The notes below the pieces were generated by a model. The model had not been told where the DNA came from, did no database searches, and saw only the letters and a list, made by a program, of their open reading frames with translations. The translations under genes and the position numbers were made by a program. DNA of 64,000 nucleotides. Source: Ignavibacteria bacterium (GTDB lineage: Bacteria > Bacteroidota > Ignavibacteria > Kapaibacteriales > Kapaibacteriaceae). The DNA lies in assembly GCA_947495975.1 (NCBI GenBank), contig CANMBE010000007.1, positions 1 to 64,000 on the forward strand. Direction: 5' to 3'. Below, one piece after another: positions 60,299-64,000 of this stretch (position 1 is its first letter; every line of letters begins with the position of its first letter).

Positions 60299-61981
60299 TC
60301 AACGTCTGCTGCGAGAACGAGTGTTGCTAGCTTCCTGCATGAGCTCCCGTGCTCCTGAGAGGGAAACATCGGTAATCTCCGAGCCACTCAAGAGTTTGGC
60401 AATCTCTACAAGCGCCAATGATTGATCGATGGATTCAGCTGCTACCGTGGTAGTGCCGGCAGTTTCCAACTTTATAACGCGAACGTAGTTATCGGCAAGT
60501 GACGCAATCTGCGCCAGGTGTGTAATGCAGAGTATTTGTTGTTGTTCGGCAAGCCCCTTCATCACCTCACCAACAGTGCGGGCAATGCGTCCTGAGATCC
60601 CAGTATCGATTTCATCAAAAACCATTGTCCCCTTATTACCGTTCGAAGCAAGAGTACGCTTAATGGCCAGCATTACCCGAGAGAGTTCGCCACCAGATGC
60701 AACCTTTGAAAGGGGGCGAAGTGGCTCACCCACGTTACTGGAAAACGTAAACTCAATGCGATCCGAGCCATGAGGGCTGAGTTCTCCTTGGTCAATCTGG
60801 ACATGAAACGATGCTGATGGCATTCCCATCTCGGCAAGGGCAAGGCGTATAGATTCTGAAAGTATTGGCTCCGACTTTCGGCGAAGCTTGCCAATACGCT
60901 TTGCCACAGACAATGCCTGGTTGCCCGCTTCTGCAACACGAGACTCTGCTTCACTAACAACGTGGTCTAGGTCTTCGAGTAATGCACGCTCCTCTGAGAC
61001 GCGCTTCTGCTCACCAATTGCCCCTTCCAATGAACCATACTTGCGAATAAGTCTTTGTAGCAATACCTGACGCTGACGAAGTTCTTCCAATCGCTCAGGT
61101 GAGAAATCTTCCGGTTCTGCTAAATGTCCGACGGAGGCAGCGGTTTCTTTGCACGAAATAAGTGCCCCTTCCAAATCATCGATTGCGGCTTTAAGATCAG
61201 CATGAAAAGGAAGAAGCTGTTGTAACGCCTCGCGTGCATGTTGTAATTGATCATACGCGGAGTTTTCTCCGGCGTAAAGCGCATCGCGCACTGTTGATGC
61301 AAGGACGATGACCTGTTCGCTAGACTCGGCACGGAGAAGATCAGACGCAATTTGAATTTCTTCGCCAAGCTCTGGATCAATCGACGAGATCTCTTTTAAA
61401 ATGAATTCTAGTCGGGCGCGATCAGCGTCAGCCGTTCTAACTTTGTTGAGTACGTCTGAAAGATGCCGTTGTGCCTCACTAAAATGAGACCATGATATTG
61501 ACATTGTGTGCAGATCCGCAGCCGAGAGTGCAAATGAATCGAGTACGTCGCGGTGCCGTGTGTTCTGCAACAACCCATGAGTGTCATGCTGACCATGGAA
61601 GTCAATCAAATGAGCTGCCAATTCTCGAACGGTAGAAACCTGAGCCGGAGTGTCGTTGACGAAACAGCGAGAACTACCCGATGCCGACAGTTCGCGGCGT
61701 AGAACAAGTTCGTGAGAGTCCCATGTTAGATCGTTGTCGGTTAAGAGTTGATGTACCGCAGGGAGGCTACGAACATCAAACGTTGCTTCTAAAACCGCCT
61801 TTTTTGCACCGGACCGTAACGAATCAGAGGGTATTCGTTCGCCCAACGCTGCTGCAAGTGCATCTATGATGATCGACTTACCAGCACCAGTCTCACCAAG
61901 GAGCACGGTCATGCCCTCGTCGATCTCGAGATCGATGGCGTCAATAAGTGCAAATGAGCGAATTGATAATCGGCGAAGCAT
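60299..61981 (-). CDS. recN: DNA repair protein RecN
   Basis: 560 residues, SMC-like ATPase for double-strand-break repair. Walker A VLLGETGAGKSIIIDALAA at about 27-45, with the N-terminal IRSFALIDAIDLEI; two coiled-coil arms (about 150-400) around a short hinge; signature LRPLSKVASGGELSRVMLAIKRTLA and Walker B GTMVFDEIDTGISGRIARTV; ILCITHLAQIASLADNYV. Complete. It lies 17 bp before the HD gene and 18 bp after the 55-residue membrane gene. Confidence 0.95.
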   Translation of the reverse strand: MLRRLSIRSFALIDAIDLEIDEGMTVLLGETGAGKSIIIDALAAALGERIPSDSLRSGAKKAVLEATFDVRSLPAVHQLLTDNDLTWDSHELVLRRELSASGSSRCFVNDTPAQVSTVRELAAHLIDFHGQHDTHGLLQNTRHRDVLDSFALSAADLHTMSISWSHFSEAQRHLSDVLNKVRTADADRARLEFILKEISSIDPELGEEIQIASDLLRAESSEQVIVLASTVRDALYAGENSAYDQLQHAREALQQLLPFHADLKAAIDDLEGALISCKETAASVGHLAEPEDFSPERLEELRQRQVLLQRLIRKYGSLEGAIGEQKRVSEERALLEDLDHVVSEAESRVAEAGNQALSVAKRIGKLRRKSEPILSESIRLALAEMGMPSASFHVQIDQGELSPHGSDRIEFTFSSNVGEPLRPLSKVASGGELSRVMLAIKRTLASNGNKGTMVFDEIDTGISGRIARTVGEVMKGLAEQQQILCITHLAQIASLADNYVRVIKLETAGTTTVAAESIDQSLALVEIAKLLSGSEITDVSLSGARELMQEASNTRSRSRR

Positions 61982-61999
61982 GTCTTGAGAAAGAAAAGG

Positions 62000-62167
62000 T
62001 TAGGACAAACGAGTCAATCGTGCTTGAAACAGCTTGTATGCACCATATACCGTAATAGCGAGAACCGCTACTGCTAGCAGGGGATGCACTTCTTGACCTA
62101 CTACCACAATGCTGATTGTGGCGAGGTACGTGAAGGAAACGAGTAGAATTATCCAGAAGACAGCCAT
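62000..62167 (-). CDS. Small 55-residue membrane protein between hflX and recN
   Basis: Too short for usual ORF cutoffs. ATG at 62167 lies 6 bp after the hflX stop, giving tight coupling, and the stop at 62000 is 18 bp from the recN start. The product has two hydrophobic helices: about 3-24 (VFWIILLVSFTYLATISIVV) and 29-47 (PLLAVAVLAITVYGAYKL), joined by VGQEVH, with a basic end (QARLTRLS). It resembles a small two-helix inner-membrane hairpin; no family is recognised. Position within a conserved operon and clean coding character support reality. Confidence 0.7.
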   Translation of the reverse strand: MAVFWIILLVSFTYLATISIVVVGQEVHPLLAVAVLAITVYGAYKLFQARLTRLS

Positions 62168-62173
62168 GAGTTT

Positions 62174-63475
62174 TTACGCGGGAGTGGAAAGAGGTGGACC
62201 GTCGGCTGCTACATAATTATCGTAACGGGCCATGAAGAGAGCCAATTTATCTGAAGGGATGCGCACAGACAAGCGGATATCTGAATCCGTGTCTTGACGA
62301 ACGAGCACTTCAACGTCATCGTAGATGCGAGCAACAATTTTCATCTCTGAATACGGAATGCACAATGTTCTAATAATAGCAGACTCTTCGAATGTTGCTT
62401 GCATTCTCTGAAGGAGTCGCGAAATGTTTAAACCGCGCTCTGCAGACACAAAGACACAGTTCGGAAACTCTATTTCGGCATCGTTTAGAACAAGTGTGTC
62501 CTCAAGAAGATCAATCTTGTTGAAAACTATTATCTGTGGCGTTTCTGAGGCACCTAATTTCTTGATTGTCTCATCCACTACGGCCATTTGATCGCGGTGC
62601 TGGGGAGTGGCAATATCAACAACATGCAACAGGACATCTGCCTCGAGGGTTTCGGCTAACGTCGATTGGAAAGAAGCAACAAGTTGCGGGGGAAGTTTGC
62701 GAATAAATCCAACTGTGTCTGACACAAGAGCTTTCTGGCCCGATGGCAAGTCAAGACTTCGCACCGTGGTATCAAGCGTGGCAAAGAGTCGGTCCTCTAT
62801 GAACACATCTGCCAAGGTTAACTGGCGCATTAAGGAAGACTTTCCAGCATTGGTATAACCTACAAGGGCAAAACGTGGAATACCCTCTCGCCCCTTACGC
62901 TGAATATCTCTTTGTGCTTCAATCTCTTTGAGCTTTTCACGCAGACGTTGCATGCGTGTACGATACATGCGGCGGTCAGTCTCGATTTGTGTTTCGCCCG
63001 GCCCCTTGCTTCCTACGCCACCAAATTGTTTTGAAAGGTGTGTCCACATGCCAGTGAGTCTGGGCAAGAGATACTCTAACTGAGCAAGTTCTACTTGCGT
63101 GCGAGACTCTGCTGACTTTGCATGAGCAGCGAAAATGTCGAGGATCACTCCGCTGCGGTCAAGGACCTTAATATTGAGTTCCTTCTCTAGATTTCGTACC
63201 TGAGCAGGGGAGAGCTCATCATCAAACACCACCATATCGGCTCGTAACTCCACAACGAGTTCCTTGAGCTCTTGTACTTTGCCCTTGCCAAGAGCCGTAG
63301 ATAAATCTGGTCGCTCACGTTCTTGAGTAAGCCTACCAATAACATCCGCACCTGCAGTATCGAGCAACAGGGTTAGTTCATCAAGATGCTCGCGCACCAC
63401 ATCAGGGTTGACGCCTTTTTTTGTGACCGCAACAATAAATGCTTGCTCTCGCGGACGTAGACCTACATCGTGCAC
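62174..63475 (-). CDS. hflX: GTPase HflX
   Basis: 433 residues from a GTG start (MHDVGLRPREQAFIVAV). Ribosome-associated GTPase that splits stalled 70S ribosomes. N-terminal HflX domain with RPDLSTALGKGKVQELKEL and DDELSPAQVRNLEKEL; linker SKQFGGVGSKGPGETQIETD; G domain with G1 ALVGYTNAGKSSLMR, G2 region ATLDTTVRSLDLP, G3 VSDTVGFIRKLP, G4 FNKID and G5 VSAERG. The C-terminal extension is short. First gene of the seven-gene minus-strand operon. Confidence 0.94.
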   Translation of the reverse strand: MHDVGLRPREQAFIVAVTKKGVNPDVVREHLDELTLLLDTAGADVIGRLTQERERPDLSTALGKGKVQELKELVVELRADMVVFDDELSPAQVRNLEKELNIKVLDRSGVILDIFAAHAKSAESRTQVELAQLEYLLPRLTGMWTHLSKQFGGVGSKGPGETQIETDRRMYRTRMQRLREKLKEIEAQRDIQRKGREGIPRFALVGYTNAGKSSLMRQLTLADVFIEDRLFATLDTTVRSLDLPSGQKALVSDTVGFIRKLPPQLVASFQSTLAETLEADVLLHVVDIATPQHRDQMAVVDETIKKLGASETPQIIVFNKIDLLEDTLVLNDAEIEFPNCVFVSAERGLNISRLLQRMQATFEESAIIRTLCIPYSEMKIVARIYDDVEVLVRQDTDSDIRLSVRIPSDKLALFMARYDNYVAADGPPLSTPA

Positions 63476-63540
63476 ATTGCCTCGTGGGAAGTTCTAAGAA
63501 CGAATTTACGGCGTGAAGACATGCTTGACAGCGAAGAACG

Positions 63541-63548
63541 TAGATTTG
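63541..63548 (+). promoter_or_regulatory. -7 element TAGATTTG just before the OstA-like gene
   Basis: Perfect TAnnTTTG box, identical to the one before ispF, ending 6 bp upstream of the ATG at 63555; again implies a near-leaderless mRNA. Confidence 0.45.
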
Positions 63549-63554
63549 GAGCTC

Positions 63555-64000
63555 ATGTACACACTCTTTCTTCTCTTGTTGGTGATTTCAGCGCTCGTTC
63601 TGCCTGCTCAGGAGCAGGATGGACCTCAGCTACCCATTATACTTGAACACGCCGACTCGATGGTAGGCATTGGTCCCACAGAGACGGGAATTCGCGAATT
63701 CTTAGGCAACGTGCGTTTTGTGCAGGGAAACGTGACTGTTACATGCGACCGAGCAGTTCATAGCGTGTCAACAAACCAGGCAGACTTTTATGGTCGCGTT
63801 GCTGTCCGCCAGGGCAACGTCATCATAAACGCGCCCTACCTCAGCTACAATGGAGCCACACACCTCGGCATTGCTCCACGAGGTATAAAGGTGTTGGAGG
63901 GGGCTAGTGCAATAACGGCACGGCATGGTACCTATTCTACCACATCTCACATTGCCACTTTTGCGGACAGTGTGGTTGCAGTTGATGACTCGGTACAGAT
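63555..64000 (+). CDS. OstA/LptA-like LPS transport protein (5' part, runs off window)
   Basis: 148 residues visible. Signal peptide MYTLFLLLLVISALVLPAQ, then LPIILEHADSMVGIGPTETG, the OstA-type opening strand. Repeating motifs of the beta-jellyroll follow: IREFLGNVRFVQGNVTVTCD, HSVSTNQADFYGRVAVRQGN and ITARHGTYSTTSH. In this family, LptA/OstA bridges carry lipopolysaccharide through the periplasm. Bacteroidota versions are longer than E. coli LptA and fused to further repeats; the length here is unknown. Divergent from hflX. Confidence 0.8.
   Translation, partial: MYTLFLLLLVISALVLPAQEQDGPQLPIILEHADSMVGIGPTETGIREFLGNVRFVQGNVTVTCDRAVHSVSTNQADFYGRVAVRQGNVIINAPYLSYNGATHLGIAPRGIKVLEGASAITARHGTYSTTSHIATFADSVVAVDDSVQ

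Overview
The window reads as a chromosomal stretch from a Gram-negative bacterium of the Bacteroidota/Chlorobiota branch, most like the Kapabacteria/Ignavibacteria side (inference, no database search). Reasons: a fused lpxC-fabZ gene, two proteins with type IX secretion C-terminal sorting domains plus a decayed third, a GWxTD-domain protein, a 31-residue COX24-like basic protein, a Chlorobium-style carotenoid hydratase/glycosyltransferase pair, and many TAnnTTTG promoter elements instead of sigma70-type -10 boxes. Most genes are housekeeping or envelope genes, packed in operons with 4-bp ATGA overlaps. There is no CRISPR array, prophage, rRNA operon or intact transposon.

Layout. 0-2.6 kb: the end of an AT-rich type IIG (Eco57I-like) restriction-methylase gene, then a secreted propeller protein with a sorting domain. 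2.6-8.4 kb: initiator tRNA (minus), pheT, a coiled-coil ORF, zapA, a probable 6S RNA and rny. 8.4-11.2 kb (minus): SUKH-like protein, EamA transporter, COX24-like peptide, TPR protein, HU/IHF protein. 11.4-19.3 kb (plus): envelope operon uppS-bamA-ompH-ompH-lpxD-lpxC/fabZ-lpxA. 19.4-25.9 kb: ychF, a VOC-like protein, HAD phosphatase, glycosyltransferase, hydrolase, queG, trxB. 25.9-30.7 kb: a VWA-OmpA-SPOR protein (minus), plsY-gpsA, then xseA-xseB (minus). 30.75-35.3 kb: ispF, sensor kinase, ruvX and GWxTD protein, all overlapping. 35.3-40.4 kb: cruC-like glycosyltransferase and a small Cys-rich membrane protein (minus), divergent from crtC-mutL-cpcT-like. 40.4-45.5 kb: an SDR; cystathionine beta-synthase, ABC exporter and class I aldolase (minus). 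45.5-51.7 kb (minus): a T9SS pseudogene, a 1581-residue secreted VWA protein and an LD-carboxypeptidase. 51.8-56.9 kb (plus): tRNA-Ser, an ECF sigma remnant, LytR_C protein, rsfS, argS, a UPF0598-thioesterase fusion and a metallophosphoesterase. 56.9-63.5 kb (minus): one operon hflX - 55-residue membrane peptide - recN - SpoT-like HD hydrolase - suhB - dapF - M20 peptidase. The window ends in an OstA/LptA-like gene.

How it fits together: much of the window builds and checks the envelope. There is undecaprenyl diphosphate synthesis (UppS), outer membrane protein insertion (BamA, two OmpH/Skp chaperones), early lipid A synthesis (LpxD/LpxC/FabZ/LpxA), LPS transport (OstA-like), phospholipid head (GpsA, PlsY), peptidoglycan precursor and turnover (DapF, LD-carboxypeptidase, OmpA/SPOR protein) and division (ZapA). 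DNA repair genes (mutL, recN, xseAB, ruvX) are scattered through it.

The most unusual signals are an octamer, AGCCCCTT/AAGGGGCT, seen 22 times where about two are expected; two decayed genes (T9SS cargo, ECF sigma) in the only long 'empty' gaps; the UPF0598-hotdog fusion; the VWA-OmpA-SPOR protein; and three short features outside ordinary gene calls (COX24-like peptide, hflX-linked membrane peptide, 6S candidate). I found no clear previously undescribed multi-gene system.
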